From positions 88,447-152,446 of the forward strand of contig NZ_FOKZ01000012.1 of NCBI RefSeq assembly GCF_900112285.1: a DNA stretch of 64,000 nucleotides, in the 5' to 3' direction. This DNA is from Polaromonas sp. OV174 (GTDB lineage: Bacteria; Pseudomonadota; Gammaproteobacteria; Burkholderiales; Burkholderiaceae_C). The position numbers and the translations under genes were made by a program. Below the pieces are notes generated by a model. It was not told the origin of the DNA. It saw nothing but the letters and a program-made list of their open reading frames with translations, and did not search any database. The number at the start of each line of letters is the position of its first letter. Position 1 is the stretch's first letter. Below are positions 50,212-60,141 of the stretch, one piece after another.

Positions 50212-51363
50212 ATGAAAATCGCCCTCATCTCCCCCAACAAGAATCACCTGCAAGACATGAGCAAGGTGCTTCAAGCGCAGTCGCACACTGTCACGCTCAT
50301 TGATGGCGGGAAAAGCCGGATGCGCGCGGTGGCCGAACAGGAGCAGCCGGACCTGATGCTGGTGGATGGCATGTGCTGCGACCCGAACGAACTGCTTCAG
50401 GTCGAATATGTCACCACCCACCATCCCAAAATCGCGGTCATTCTGCTCTGCGCAACCCAGTCACCGGAGTTCCTGATCAACTCGATGCGGACCGGTGTGC
50501 GTGAAGTTCTGCCATCGCCCGTGAGCGCGGAGGCGCTGCAAGCAGCGGTCAGCCGCATTGCGGCCAAGCTGACAAGCGCAAAAAACAAAGGCACCGGCAA
50601 GATACTGGCCTTCATGCCCTGCAAAGGCGGCAGTGGTGCAACCTTTATAGCGACCAATCTTGGCTACCAGCTGGCGGAAACAAAGTCGGTGCTGCTGATG
50701 GATCTGAACCTGCAGTTTGGTGATGCCCTGTCGTTCGTGCATGACGGCGAGCCGGCTTCCACGCTGGCCGATGTGGCGCATGACATCAGTCGTCTGGATG
50801 CGTCCTTCCTTTCCGCCAGCACCGTCAAAGTTTCCGCCAACTACAGCATTCTGGCGGCGCCTGAAGACCTGACGAAAGCGATGGAGATCAAGCCCGAGCA
50901 TATCGATGCCATCCTCGGCCTGGCGGTGACCCAGTATGACTTTGTGCTGCTGGACATGAGCCGAACCCTGGACACACTGGCCATCAAGGCCCTGGACCGT
51001 GCTTATCGAATCTTTCCAGTGTTGCAGGCCGGGCTGCCCGGGATTCGACATGCGGGCAAGCTCCTGGCCGTCTTCAAGTCACTCGGCTACCCGGCGGACA
51101 AGATCGAGATGATCGTCAACCGCTTCGAAAAAGGGGGCGATATCAGTCTGGATGACATTCAGCGTTCGCTGGGCATGGCCAGCCTGCGCACCGTGCCCAA
51201 TTCGTACAAAGAGGTCAATGCGTCGATCAATCAGGGCGATGCCCTGGCCGAAGTGACCCGTTCCAATGCAGTCACCAAAAATCTGGCTGAGTTTGCCTTG
51301 TCGCTAAGCCCGAAGCAGGAAGACAGCCGCAGCTTGCTGGATCGTCTGTTTCGGCGGGCGTGA
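50212..51363 (+). CDS. cpaE: CpaE/TadZ pilus-localising ATPase
   Basis: A 383-residue protein with an N-terminal receiver-like domain (about 1-115) and a MinD/ParA-like domain. The deviant Walker A is CKGGSGATFIATNLG near residue 142, followed by LLMDLNLQFGDALSF and VLLDMSRTLDTLAIKAL. The P-loop has Ala-Thr-Phe where Gly-Lys-Thr/Ser is usual, so nucleotide hydrolysis is doubtful, as in several TadZ proteins. It marks the cell pole for pilus assembly. Confidence 0.9.
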   Translation: MKIALISPNKNHLQDMSKVLQAQSHTVTLIDGGKSRMRAVAEQEQPDLMLVDGMCCDPNELLQVEYVTTHHPKIAVILLCATQSPEFLINSMRTGVREVLPSPVSAEALQAAVSRIAAKLTSAKNKGTGKILAFMPCKGGSGATFIATNLGYQLAETKSVLLMDLNLQFGDALSFVHDGEPASTLADVAHDISRLDASFLSASTVKVSANYSILAAPEDLTKAMEIKPEHIDAILGLAVTQYDFVLLDMSRTLDTLAIKALDRAYRIFPVLQAGLPGIRHAGKLLAVFKSLGYPADKIEMIVNRFEKGGDISLDDIQRSLGMASLRTVPNSYKEVNASINQGDALAEVTRSNAVTKNLAEFALSLSPKQEDSRSLLDRLFRRA

Positions 51364-51428
51364 AGCGCCCGATTTCCAGATGAGTGTTACCAGCCCTTGT
51401 TTCTTTTTCCATCTGAAGGAGCCTGAAA

Positions 51429-52802
51429 ATGTCATTCCGGGACAAACTCAATGCCGTCGCCGTGGAGCCCCTGGCGCAGCGACCGCTTCACGCCGTCAAT
51501 GATGCGAATCAGGGCCAGGTTGCCAGCGAGGCCTACAAGGCATTGAAGGGCCGGATGCACCTCAAGCTGCTCGACAAGTTTGACCTGGCGGCGCTGGAAA
51601 GTTTGTCCCCCGCCCTGCTGCGCCAGGAAATTGCCACCATGGTGGAACGTCTGCTGCTGGAGGAACAGGCCGCCATCAACGACATTGAGCGACGCACGCT
51701 GATCCGCGATATCCAGCATGAAATGCTCGGCTTCGGGCCGCTTGAACTGTTGATGGCCGACCCCACGGTGTCAGACATTCTGGTGAACTCCTACCAGCAG
51801 ATTTATGTGGAACGCAAGGGCAAGCTGGAGCTGACCAACGTCACCTTTACCGATGAAAAGCATCTGCTGCGCATCATTGACAAGATCGTGTCGCTCGTTG
51901 GCCGGCGCATTGATGAGTCCAGCCCGATGGTGGATGCCAGGCTGCCGGATGGCTCGCGCGTCAATGCGGTGATTCCGCCCGTGGCGCTTGACGGGCCCAT
52001 GATGTCGATCCGCCGGTTTGCGCATATTCCCCTGCGAATGGAAAACTTGGTGACGGAACTCAAGAGCTTGACGCCAGAGATGGCCTTCATGCTGGAAGGC
52101 CTGTGCAAAGCCAAAGTCAACATGATCATTTCTGGCGGAACGGGTGCCGGCAAAACAACCTTGCTCAACATTCTGTCGGGCTACATCCCCGAATCAGAGC
52201 GCATCGTCACCATCGAAGATGCGGCCGAGCTACAGATGCAGCAGCCGCATGTGGTGCGCATGGAAACCCGGCCCGTCAATATTGAAGGCAAGGGTGAAAT
52301 TACCCAACGCGCCCTGGTGCGCAACGCACTCCGGATGCGGCCTGACCGTATCGTGATTGGCGAGGTTCGCGGCGCTGAAGCGGTTGACATGCTGCAGGCC
52401 ATGAATACCGGCCATGAAGGGTCGCTCACCACCATTCATGCCAACACGCCGCGCGATGCCTTGTCGCGGCTTGAAAACATGATCGGCATGGCCAATCTCA
52501 ACTTGCCGCACAAGGCCGCCCGGCAGCAGATTGCCTCGGCTATTACAGTGGTGATCCAGGGGCTTCGGCTGATTGACGGAAAACGCAAGATCACCAGCAT
52601 TCAGGAGATCACCGGCATGGAAGGCGAGGTCATCACCATGCAGGAAATCTTCACTTTCAGGCAAACCGGCATTGGCCCCGATGGCGAGGTGCAAGGCCAT
52701 TTCCAGGCGACGGGCGTGCGGCCCAAATTCACCGAACGCCTGCGCTCGTTTGGGGTGGTGTTGCCTGATGCCATGTTCGACCCTTCGAAACATTACGAAT
52801 AA
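51429..52802 (+). CDS. cpaF: Tad secretion ATPase CpaF/TadA
   Basis: A 457-residue hexameric ATPase. Motifs: [21 protein letters not shown] (N-terminal CpaF signature), Walker [15 protein letters not shown] near residue 235, Asp box [10 protein letters not shown], Walker [16 protein letters not shown], and His box [18 protein letters not shown]. It powers both pilus extension and possibly retraction. It starts 66 nt after cpaE with GAAGGAG upstream. Confidence 0.95.
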   Translation: MSFRDKLNAVAVEPLAQRPLHAVNDANQGQVASEAYKALKGRMHLKLLDKFDLAALESLSPALLRQEIATMVERLLLEEQAAINDIERRTLIRDIQHEMLGFGPLELLMADPTVSDILVNSYQQIYVERKGKLELTNVTFTDEKHLLRIIDKIVSLVGRRIDESSPMVDARLPDGSRVNAVIPPVALDGPMMSIRRFAHIPLRMENLVTELKSLTPEMAFMLEGLCKAKVNMIISGGTGAGKTTLLNILSGYIPESERIVTIEDAAELQMQQPHVVRMETRPVNIEGKGEITQRALVRNALRMRPDRIVIGEVRGAEAVDMLQAMNTGHEGSLTTIHANTPRDALSRLENMIGMANLNLPHKAARQQIASAITVVIQGLRLIDGKRKITSIQEITGMEGEVITMQEIFTFRQTGIGPDGEVQGHFQATGVRPKFTERLRSFGVVLPDAMFDPSKHYE

Positions 52803-52815
52803 AAGGAGAGCGACC

Positions 52816-53808
52816 ATGCTGCAAACCTTGGGCGGCAACGCCTTCCTGCTGATATCGGTGCTTGTTTTCGTGGCGGTGCTGCTGCTGCTCGAAGGGGCTT
52901 ACCTGCTCTGGAAGTCGTACAAGGGACCCGAGGCCAAGAAAATTGAAAAGCGCCTGCAAGCACTTTCGGCATCCTCGGATCACACCCAACAGGCGCAACT
53001 GCTGAAACGGGGAATGCTCAGTGACGTGCCCCTCATCGAGCGCTTCCTGCTGGGCATGGCCCGAGCGGAAGGACTGGGCAGGTTCATCTTCCAGGCAGGG
53101 CTCAGCTGGACGGTATCAAGGCTTCTACTGACCTGCGCGGCACTGGGCGCCATCAGCTTCATGCTGATGGTTTATGTCGCGCACCAGTCACTCTTGCTGG
53201 GCGCGGTGGTGGCAGCCATCTTTGCAGGCGCCCCCTTGTTGTATGTCAGCCATAAAAGAGCCCGCCGCTTGGACAAGCTCGAAAAGCAATTGCCTGATGC
53301 ACTCGACCTGATCACCCGCGCCTTGCGCTCCGGGCATGCTTTTTCATCGGCTCTACAAATGGTGGGCGATGAAATGGCGGAACCCATCGCCGGGGAATTC
53401 CGGGTCGTTCATGATGAAGTTAATTTTGGCGTCTCGCTGCAGCAGTCGCTGACGAACCTGAGCGTGCGCGTCCCCCTGACCGATCTGCGTTATTTCACCG
53501 TGTCGGTATTGATACAACGCGACTCGGGCGGCAATCTGACCGAAGTACTCAGTAATTTGAGCCGCTTGATTCGCGAGCGGCTCAAACTACTTTCAAAGGT
53601 AAGGGTTTTGTCCTCGGAAGGACGCTTATCGGCCTGGATTTTGGGAATCATGCCTTTTGCATTGGCAGGCGTGATGTATCTTGTAAACCCTGATTTCATG
53701 GCGCCCTTATGGAATGATCCGATCGGCATTTCAATTATAAAGTACATGCTCGGCCTGATGGTTTTTGGTACTTTTATTCTAAGAAAAATAATCAAAATCC
53801 ACGTCTAG
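52816..53808 (+). CDS. tadB: Tad inner-membrane protein TadB
   Basis: A 330-residue protein with an N-terminal membrane helix, a cytoplasmic loop, and the GspF/T2SSF domain (LDKLEKQLPDALDLITRALRSGHAFSSALQMVGDEMAEPIAGEF ... RDSGGNLTEVLSNLSRLIRERLK). Two helices close it. It forms the membrane platform with TadC. Start 52816 has AAAGGAGAG upstream; the longer open frame overlaps cpaF. Confidence 0.92.
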   Translation: MLQTLGGNAFLLISVLVFVAVLLLLEGAYLLWKSYKGPEAKKIEKRLQALSASSDHTQQAQLLKRGMLSDVPLIERFLLGMARAEGLGRFIFQAGLSWTVSRLLLTCAALGAISFMLMVYVAHQSLLLGAVVAAIFAGAPLLYVSHKRARRLDKLEKQLPDALDLITRALRSGHAFSSALQMVGDEMAEPIAGEFRVVHDEVNFGVSLQQSLTNLSVRVPLTDLRYFTVSVLIQRDSGGNLTEVLSNLSRLIRERLKLLSKVRVLSSEGRLSAWILGIMPFALAGVMYLVNPDFMAPLWNDPIGISIIKYMLGLMVFGTFILRKIIKIHV

Positions 53809-53820
53809 AGGAGACAGCAC

Positions 53821-54723
53821 ATGTCATTACTTCCTTTCCTTATCTTTTTCTCTGTCACGTTCAGCTTGATCGGGCTCTATCTCTGGCTGGCGCCAACGAA
53901 GACAGAGCAACGTCTGCAAGCCATGGCAGGGCCGACTGAAAAATCCCGCTGGACAGAAACCTTTGTCAAAGTGGCCGGCCCTCTGGCCAAGCTGTCCTTA
54001 CCAGCCGGCGACTGGGAAAAATCGCCACTACGGATCAAGTTTTTAAATGCAGGAATTCGGCATGAAGATGCGTATTTGATTTATTTTGGCTGCAAAACTT
54101 TACTGCCAGTTATCTTTGCAGCCCTGGCGTTTCTGGCGCTTAGAAGCATGGACGGCACAACGTTTCTGTTCTACCTGATGCTGTCAACCCTGCTGGGTTG
54201 CTATTTACCCAATATTTTTCTACATTTTAAAATCAAGTCACGTCAACAGGAAATTTTCGAAAACTTTCCTGATGCGGCTGATCTGATGCTGGTTTGCGTA
54301 GAAGCCGGTCTGGGCTTGGATGCGGGCCTGACCAAGGTTGCGGAAGAAATCCAGATTAAAAGTGTTGCCCTGGCCGAAGAGCTGCATCTGACCAATCTGG
54401 AAATGAGGGCCGGCGGCACCCGGGAAAAATCCTTGCAAAATCTCGCACTTCGCACCGGTATTGAGGAAATCAGCATTTTCGCCGTCATGCTAATGCAGGC
54501 AGACAAGTTTGGAACCAGCATTGGCGAGTCTCTGCGGGTATTTTCCGATGATCTGCGCCACAAGCGGCAGGTACGCGCTGAGGAACTGGCCGCCAAGGTG
54601 CCGACAAAAATGTTGTTCCCCCTGGTGGTTTGTATTTTCCCGTCCATCATCATGGTCATCATGGGGCCGGCAGCTATTCAGGTCATTCGAACCATAGGTC
54701 CCATGCTGGGCGGTCAGGGATAA
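53821..54723 (+). CDS. tadC: Tad inner-membrane protein TadC
   Basis: A 300-residue GspF-domain protein: FPDAADLMLVCVEAGLGLDAGLTKVAEEI ... LLMQADKFGTSIGESLRVFSDDLRHKRQVRAEELAAKVPTKMLFPLVVCIFPSIIMVIMGPAAIQVI. Membrane helices flank the domain. It pairs with TadB and starts 12 nt behind it. It is the last gene of the Tad run; no tadD (TPR) gene follows. Confidence 0.92.
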   Translation: MSLLPFLIFFSVTFSLIGLYLWLAPTKTEQRLQAMAGPTEKSRWTETFVKVAGPLAKLSLPAGDWEKSPLRIKFLNAGIRHEDAYLIYFGCKTLLPVIFAALAFLALRSMDGTTFLFYLMLSTLLGCYLPNIFLHFKIKSRQQEIFENFPDAADLMLVCVEAGLGLDAGLTKVAEEIQIKSVALAEELHLTNLEMRAGGTREKSLQNLALRTGIEEISIFAVMLMQADKFGTSIGESLRVFSDDLRHKRQVRAEELAAKVPTKMLFPLVVCIFPSIIMVIMGPAAIQVIRTIGPMLGGQG

Positions 54724-55115
54724 GCGCGGATGAGGCCCTGTCCACATCGTCGGGCAGCTTTAAGAAGTTTTCTGGCCACCTGAACGGCCCATGGTCCTAT
54801 GGTTACCCAGTTACAAAAGTCCTGCTTATTGAAGTAGTTAAGGCCCAGTATGTTCTAAAAGAAAAAGTACGTTTATCCAATGTATCACATACGTCACCTC
54901 AGCTATATTTTAGGCACGGTCATAATTATATTATATTAGTGACGAAAGATATGAAAAATCACTATAAATAATCTTTCTCAAATAGATGCTCAAATAACCA
55001 CTTCGTCATTCATCCTGAATTTCACAGTACCAATCAAGATTTACAATTAATTATTTAAATCTCAAATAAATCAATCACACTATAGTCAAAAAGTACAAGA
55101 AAGTTAAAATTCCTC
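54724..55115. other. AT-rich intergenic stretch
   Basis: About 390 bp between tadC and the membrane-protein gene. The base composition drops abruptly to AT-rich after about 54830. No gene, repeat or clear terminator is recognised. It marks the border between the GC-rich Tad genes and the AT-rich surface-glycan genes. Confidence 0.5.
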
Positions 55116-56651
55116 ATGACTTTAGTTAAATATCTTGATTTAAAAAAACTAATCTTTATCTCATTATTCATGGGATTCATTTTTATTCTACCGCTAACAG
55201 ATCCTGATTATTTCTGGCATCTTAAGGCGGGCGAATACATATTTACAAAGCACACATTACCAATCGGCGATATATTTTCCTTCAGCCGCTTTGGCCAACC
55301 TTGGGTGTTGCACGAATGGTTATTTGAACTCGTGTTATATGGCATGTACGCATTGCTGGGTCCCTTGGGTGTAAAGCTGCTTACCGCAACTCTTGCGACT
55401 TCCTCGCTCGGAATTACCTATGCGATCTTGAGACGAGCTAGAGTGTCACCGATACTTGCGTTTCTGATGCTACTTTTCGCCTTTATACCATTCGGAGGTG
55501 GAATTTCACCAAGGCCGCAGTTGGTCACTTATGTTTTTTTTGCCATATTTCTTTATGTGCTGCTGAGCTACAAGTATTTTAACACGACGAAATATTTGTT
55601 CACGCTACCCCTTCTCATGGTGGTCTGGGTTAATTCCCATGGTGGCTATGTAACCGGCATTGTGCTTCTCGGTTTATTTATTATTTGCGAATTGCCAATC
55701 TACTGGGTTTCCAGCGATCGCGACAATGAAAGAAAAAAGCAACTACTTCGATTGACTTATTCGTTAATAGCAATCATCTTAGCAAGCCTTATCAACCCGG
55801 ATTTTATAAACCATTGGCTATACCCTTTCCAGGTCCTAGGCATGGAGGCAAATCGCCAGATATCAGAATGGCAAAGTCCAAATTTTCATAATTTTGACAT
55901 GAAAATATATTTAATGCTTGTTTTCACATTATTTATTTCCTACATATACGCAGAGGTTAAGCCAGATTTGACAGAAATCTTTGTTCCAGGGTTTTTAATT
56001 GTCGGTGGATTTATATCAATTCGACATATCCCATTAGCCACTTTAGCCATAATCTCTTTTATTGCGATTTCGCTATCACGATGGCCTGTAGCTGGAATTT
56101 CCTCTCTTTGGCATCGATCAAGAGTGGCATCTTTTTACAAAAAACGGGTTGGTGGCAGCAAAGAGTTGGGTCAGCTGGAATACTTATTGAATTGGATAGT
56201 GCTCTTAATAGTCGCTTTTAGTTTGTTTATAGCCTATCCCATCTACCATGCCAGCGATGAGGTAAAAATCAACGAAACTCTACCAGTAAACGCCGCGAAT
56301 TTCGTGGTCCTAAATGGAATTACTGGCAATATGTTTAACAGTTACACCCATGGTGGCTATCTTATTTATCGCCTTGCACCAGACAGAAAGGTTTTCATTG
56401 ACGGACGCGCTGATGTGTATGGAGATAAATTTATCAAAGACTTTAGCGATATCTATCAAGGCAATGCTATGTGGAAAGATAAATTCGACAAACTTTCCAT
56501 TGACTATGTCATCTGTGACATAAATGCACCGATCCGGCAGTTACTACTGGCGGAACAAAGCTTCAAAGAGGTATACATTGACAAGTTTCACTCTGTTTTA
56601 TTGCGCAACACCTCAGAACAAAAAATGCTATTGGCCAGACTTGGAAAGTAA
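55116..56651 (+). CDS. Polytopic membrane protein, possible GT-C-type glycosyltransferase
   Basis: A 511-residue protein with about ten hydrophobic segments and a C-terminal periplasmic part of about 110 residues. Near the N-terminus LPLTDPDYFWHLKAGEYIF carries an acidic first-loop motif typical of GT-C lipid-linked sugar transferases. The C-terminal part has RKVFIDGRADVYGDKFIKDF. Similar proteins are annotated only as membrane proteins. With the GtrA and GtrB-like genes downstream it may glycosylate surface structures; this is inference. The gene is markedly AT-rich, suggesting acquisition. Confidence 0.6.
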   Translation: MTLVKYLDLKKLIFISLFMGFIFILPLTDPDYFWHLKAGEYIFTKHTLPIGDIFSFSRFGQPWVLHEWLFELVLYGMYALLGPLGVKLLTATLATSSLGITYAILRRARVSPILAFLMLLFAFIPFGGGISPRPQLVTYVFFAIFLYVLLSYKYFNTTKYLFTLPLLMVVWVNSHGGYVTGIVLLGLFIICELPIYWVSSDRDNERKKQLLRLTYSLIAIILASLINPDFINHWLYPFQVLGMEANRQISEWQSPNFHNFDMKIYLMLVFTLFISYIYAEVKPDLTEIFVPGFLIVGGFISIRHIPLATLAIISFIAISLSRWPVAGISSLWHRSRVASFYKKRVGGSKELGQLEYLLNWIVLLIVAFSLFIAYPIYHASDEVKINETLPVNAANFVVLNGITGNMFNSYTHGGYLIYRLAPDRKVFIDGRADVYGDKFIKDFSDIYQGNAMWKDKFDKLSIDYVICDINAPIRQLLLAEQSFKEVYIDKFHSVLLRNTSEQKMLLARLGK

Positions 56652-56689
56652 AACTTATATCTCAAGTGGATGAAACTGAAGGAATAATC

Positions 56690-57454
56690 ATGGTTTGTGA
56701 TACCGATTTGGTGGCGCTGCAGGAAACTTTGTATACATCGAGTAACGTGACACGACGCTGGCTACACTGCACTCGACGCAACTGGATATTTCAGTCATTG
56801 CGCCGTTATGCCCTACCGACACATACTCGTGCTTTAGAAGTTGGTCCCGGTTCCGGAGTTTATCTTCCAGTACTGGCGAAGTTGTTTGCAGAGGTTTTTG
56901 CCACTGATATTGAAGTAGCTTTTTTAAAGCATTCCACGCCCCTCTTGAAAAGTCACCAAAATATTCATCTTGTGGTAGATGATATAACTGCATCCGCATT
57001 ACCCCCGCAAAGTTTCGACTTAATTCTATGCACTGAGGTTATAGAGCACATTGAAAATTCATTTGAAGCAATACTGGGAATGAAGCGTTTGCTTAAACCA
57101 GGCGGCATACTGATTCTATCAACACCTCAACGGTACAGCCCTCTCGAACTTGCTGCAAAAATCGCATTTCTTCCAGGTGTAATAAATATCGTACGCCGTA
57201 TTTACGGTGAGCCAATATTAGAGACAGGCCATATAAATCTAATGACTTCCCGCGAAGTGGAGCACCAACTTAATAGCGCTGGCTTTCTTGTTTCCGAACG
57301 CCACAAATCAGGTATTTATTTACCATTAATTGCAGAGTTTTCCGGCGAATCAGGATTGAAATTAGAAAAATGGCTAGAAAAGAAGTTGCGTGGAAAATTA
57401 GGTGATGGATTATTATGGACCCAATATTACATTGCTCATACGGTAAATCACTAA
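56690..57454 (+). CDS. SAM-dependent methyltransferase (class I)
   Basis: A 254-residue methyltransferase. Motif I is ALEVGPGSGVYLPVLA near residue 50, followed by VFATDIEVAFL, DLILCTEVIEHIENSFEAILGMKRLLKPGGILILSTPQRYSPLEL. This is the UbiE/methyltransf_11 pattern. Start 56690 is chosen for AAGGA at 56679-56683. Within this set it probably methylates a lipid-linked or surface sugar, but small-molecule substrates are possible. Confidence 0.85.
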   Translation: MVCDTDLVALQETLYTSSNVTRRWLHCTRRNWIFQSLRRYALPTHTRALEVGPGSGVYLPVLAKLFAEVFATDIEVAFLKHSTPLLKSHQNIHLVVDDITASALPPQSFDLILCTEVIEHIENSFEAILGMKRLLKPGGILILSTPQRYSPLELAAKIAFLPGVINIVRRIYGEPILETGHINLMTSREVEHQLNSAGFLVSERHKSGIYLPLIAEFSGESGLKLEKWLEKKLRGKLGDGLLWTQYYIAHTVNH

Positions 57455-57459
57455 TTAAC

Positions 57460-57882
57460 ATGTCGCCTCCAACTATCATGTCGCGGCTTTTCCGCTTCGT
57501 GCTGGTCGGCGTTATGGGTACCATAATTTATTACACTGCACTATGGTCGCTTGTCGAAATTACTCGTGTACCAGTAACTATATCTAGTTGTATCGCATTT
57601 CTTCTCGTCGCTGCTGAAAATTATCTGCTGCATTACTTATGGACATTTCGTAGCAAAAAACCCCATAACAAAACCTTTCCTCGATTTCTACTCATGAATG
57701 CGATGGGGTTTTTGCTAAATGGGTCAGTCATGATCATAGGTGTCGCACATTATAAATTCAATTATTTATGGGTACAAGCCGTAGCTATTGCCGTGGTGGT
57801 ATTGTGGAACTTCTTTCTCGGTAGCTATTGGGTTTTTCGTTGCAATCGGGGTTCTATGATTGCTTCGTCACTTGGAGAATAA
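57460..57882 (+). CDS. GtrA-family membrane protein
   Basis: A 140-residue protein with four membrane helices: RFVLVGVMGTIIYYTALWSLVEI, ISSCIAFLLVAAENYLLHYLWTF, RFLLMNAMGFLLNGSVMIIGV and LWVQAVAIAVVVLWNFFLGSYWVF. This is the GtrA/DPMS family that helps flip or hold polyprenyl-phosphate sugars, working with a GtrB-type transferase, here the next gene. Start 57460 or 57478; neither has a strong ribosome site. Confidence 0.88.
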   Translation: MSPPTIMSRLFRFVLVGVMGTIIYYTALWSLVEITRVPVTISSCIAFLLVAAENYLLHYLWTFRSKKPHNKTFPRFLLMNAMGFLLNGSVMIIGVAHYKFNYLWVQAVAIAVVVLWNFFLGSYWVFRCNRGSMIASSLGE

Positions 57883-57883
57883 G

Positions 57884-58960
57884 ATGCTTCTTAATGAAAT
57901 GACAAAATCTGGCCACCAATCCTCGTTTGGCATGAGTACGCTTTCTGTTGTCGTCCCGGTTTATAACGAACAGGAAGTTCTACCGGAATTCCATCGACGT
58001 TTATCGGCAGTGGTCGAGTCACTAGACATGTCTACTCAAGTTATTTACGTCAACGATGGCAGCACCGACAGCACTCTGGAAGTTATCAATGTTCTCCGTA
58101 CCCACTATAATTGGGTAACGCTAGTGGATTTAAGTCGCAACTTCGGCAAAGAGATTGCACTTACTGCCGGCCTTGACCATGCCCATGGCGAAGCTGTGAT
58201 TGTGATTGATGCTGATCTGCAAGATCCACCAGAACTTATCCCCGAACTTATTCATCAGTGGCGAGCAGGCTATGACGTGGTGTATGCCAAGCGTACCACC
58301 CGCCATGGTGAAGGCATGATCAAGAAAGCCACAGCATTCATGTTTTACCGATTGATCCAAAAAGTGAGCCATGTAAAAATACCAGAAGACACTGGAGATT
58401 ACCGCTTACTCAGTCGGCGCGCTGTTGAAGCACTCAGCCAGTTGCGCGAACAACACCGTTTCATGAAAGGCCTGTTTGCTTGGATAGGTTACCCGCAAAA
58501 GGCTGTTTCGTACCAACGTGCGCCCCGTTTTGCAGGTGCTACCAAATGGAATTATTGGAAATTGTGGAATTTGGCTCTGGAAGGAATCACGTCATTTACC
58601 ATTGGCCCTCTTAAGATCGCTACATATCTCGGCTTGATCAGTGCATTAGGTGCACTGCTATATGGCACCTACATGATTTTGCGTACCCTAATTTACGGAA
58701 ACCCGGTACCTGGGTATCCATCCCTGCTAATTTTTATATTACTTATTGGCGGCATTCAACTGTTTAGTATTGGTATACTCGGTGAATATCTTGGACGCAT
58801 ATTCGATGAAAGCAAAAAACGTCCACTATATTTTTTAAATACCTGTCGGATGGCGCCTGGCTCATCCCGTCCCAAATTGGCAGCATGTGACAGAAGCGTG
58901 TTACTTGATCAGATCGATAAAACTGAAACGATTTCGCCATCTTTAGAAATTTTCAGATAA
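57884..58960 (+). CDS. GtrB/DPM1-like family 2 glycosyltransferase
   Basis: A 358-residue enzyme. The GT-A core has LSVVVPVYNEQEVLPEF, VIYVNDGSTDSTLEV, VVIDADLQDPPELIPELI (DxD-like metal site) and DTGDYRLLSRRAVEAL. Two C-terminal membrane helices follow (about 235-300). It should transfer a sugar from UDP-sugar to undecaprenyl phosphate. Start 57884 follows GGAG; it begins one base after the gtrA stop, so the two are coupled. Confidence 0.9.
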   Translation: MLLNEMTKSGHQSSFGMSTLSVVVPVYNEQEVLPEFHRRLSAVVESLDMSTQVIYVNDGSTDSTLEVINVLRTHYNWVTLVDLSRNFGKEIALTAGLDHAHGEAVIVIDADLQDPPELIPELIHQWRAGYDVVYAKRTTRHGEGMIKKATAFMFYRLIQKVSHVKIPEDTGDYRLLSRRAVEALSQLREQHRFMKGLFAWIGYPQKAVSYQRAPRFAGATKWNYWKLWNLALEGITSFTIGPLKIATYLGLISALGALLYGTYMILRTLIYGNPVPGYPSLLIFILLIGGIQLFSIGILGEYLGRIFDESKKRPLYFLNTCRMAPGSSRPKLAACDRSVLLDQIDKTETISPSLEIFR

Positions 58961-59081
58961 CCAGTCCGTGCTTATATCAACTAGTCCATGCTGAAAAACA
59001 CCCAAGCCCTTGATCTGTCTGGGTGATTTACGGATTTTCGAGGGTTGAATTTGCAAGAAAATAAATGTCATTTATTTTTTG

Positions 59082-60021
59082 ATGGGACCCAGACCGCGCA
59101 CGCCACAGACCGGCGAGTTGCCTCGCCCCCGCCTGGACGAGCAAATCAAGATGAGCCACCCTTGATTCGCCTGGCCAACCTGATGAACTGGGTGGAGATC
59201 GAACGCAGCTTTGGTGCCCACTTCGTGTCAAGCCGGGGACGCCCTGCATTGAGCCCTCGCCTGGTCGCAGGCCTGCTGTATCTGCAGCATGCCAACGACG
59301 CCAGCGATGAAGCGGTGGTGGCGACCTAGCTGGAAAACCCCTACTGGCAACACTTTTGCGGTGAAATCTATCTGCAAACCGAGCTGCCCATTGTCCCCTC
59401 CAGCCTGACGCGCTGGTGAAAGCGCATCGGCGAAGAAGACGTGGAAACCTTGCTCGCCGTCACCATCGAGGCAGCCCGCGCAGCAGGCCTGATCAAAAAA
59501 AGCAGCCTGGACAAAGTCATCGTCGATACCACCGTCATGCCCAAGGCCATCGCCCATCCAACCGACAGCCGGCTGCTGGAGAAAAGCCGCCAGCACCTGG
59601 TCAGGCTGGCTGATGATCACCATCTGCAATTGCGCCACAATTACAACCGGCAGGCCCCGCGCATGGCTGCGCAGATCGGCCGCTACACGCATGCCAGGCA
59701 ATTCAAACGCATGCGCAAAGCCCTCAAGGCGCTCAGGAGCCGGGTGGGCCGCGTTTACCGCGAAGTCGGTCAACTGCCAGTTTTCATTGTGGACACAATG
59801 CCTGCGACATCTCCTCGTATCAAGGTGCCTTCGCTGGCCGCTTACATTGAGCCGACCATTGGCCACATGAAAACGGCCGGCTGGCTAGATGCCCGCTCAA
59901 GGGCGCGCTCGGCGATGCGCTGCACGCCGTGCTGTCCGGCGCGGGCCACAACATCCGGCTGATGCTGAAGAAACTGCATATTTGTGCCGTTACACCGTTA
60001 AACGGAATTATTCAGCGCTGA
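59082..60021 (+). pseudogene. Degenerate IS5-type transposase
   Basis: Reading MGPRPRTPQTGELPRPRLDEQI, then after a frame change at about 59158 LIRLANLMNWVEIERSFGAHF, the sequence follows IS5-family transposases. In-frame stops occur at 59327 and 59417. The block LDKVIVDTTVMPKAIAHPTDS is the catalytic first-Asp region. A large deletion near 59780-59850 joins YREVGQLPVF to PTIGHMKTAGW. The true C-terminus is in another frame and ends near 60021. It is not active. Confidence 0.85.
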
Positions 60022-60141
60022 CTAACTATGAACTGACACAATAAGCACCGCACTTCGTCATGCGACTGGATTTCCGCCTTCGCGGGAATGACAGGCAGGA
60101 AGTTATTGTTGAGGAGGTGCCGTCAACGTCGCCGGACAGCT

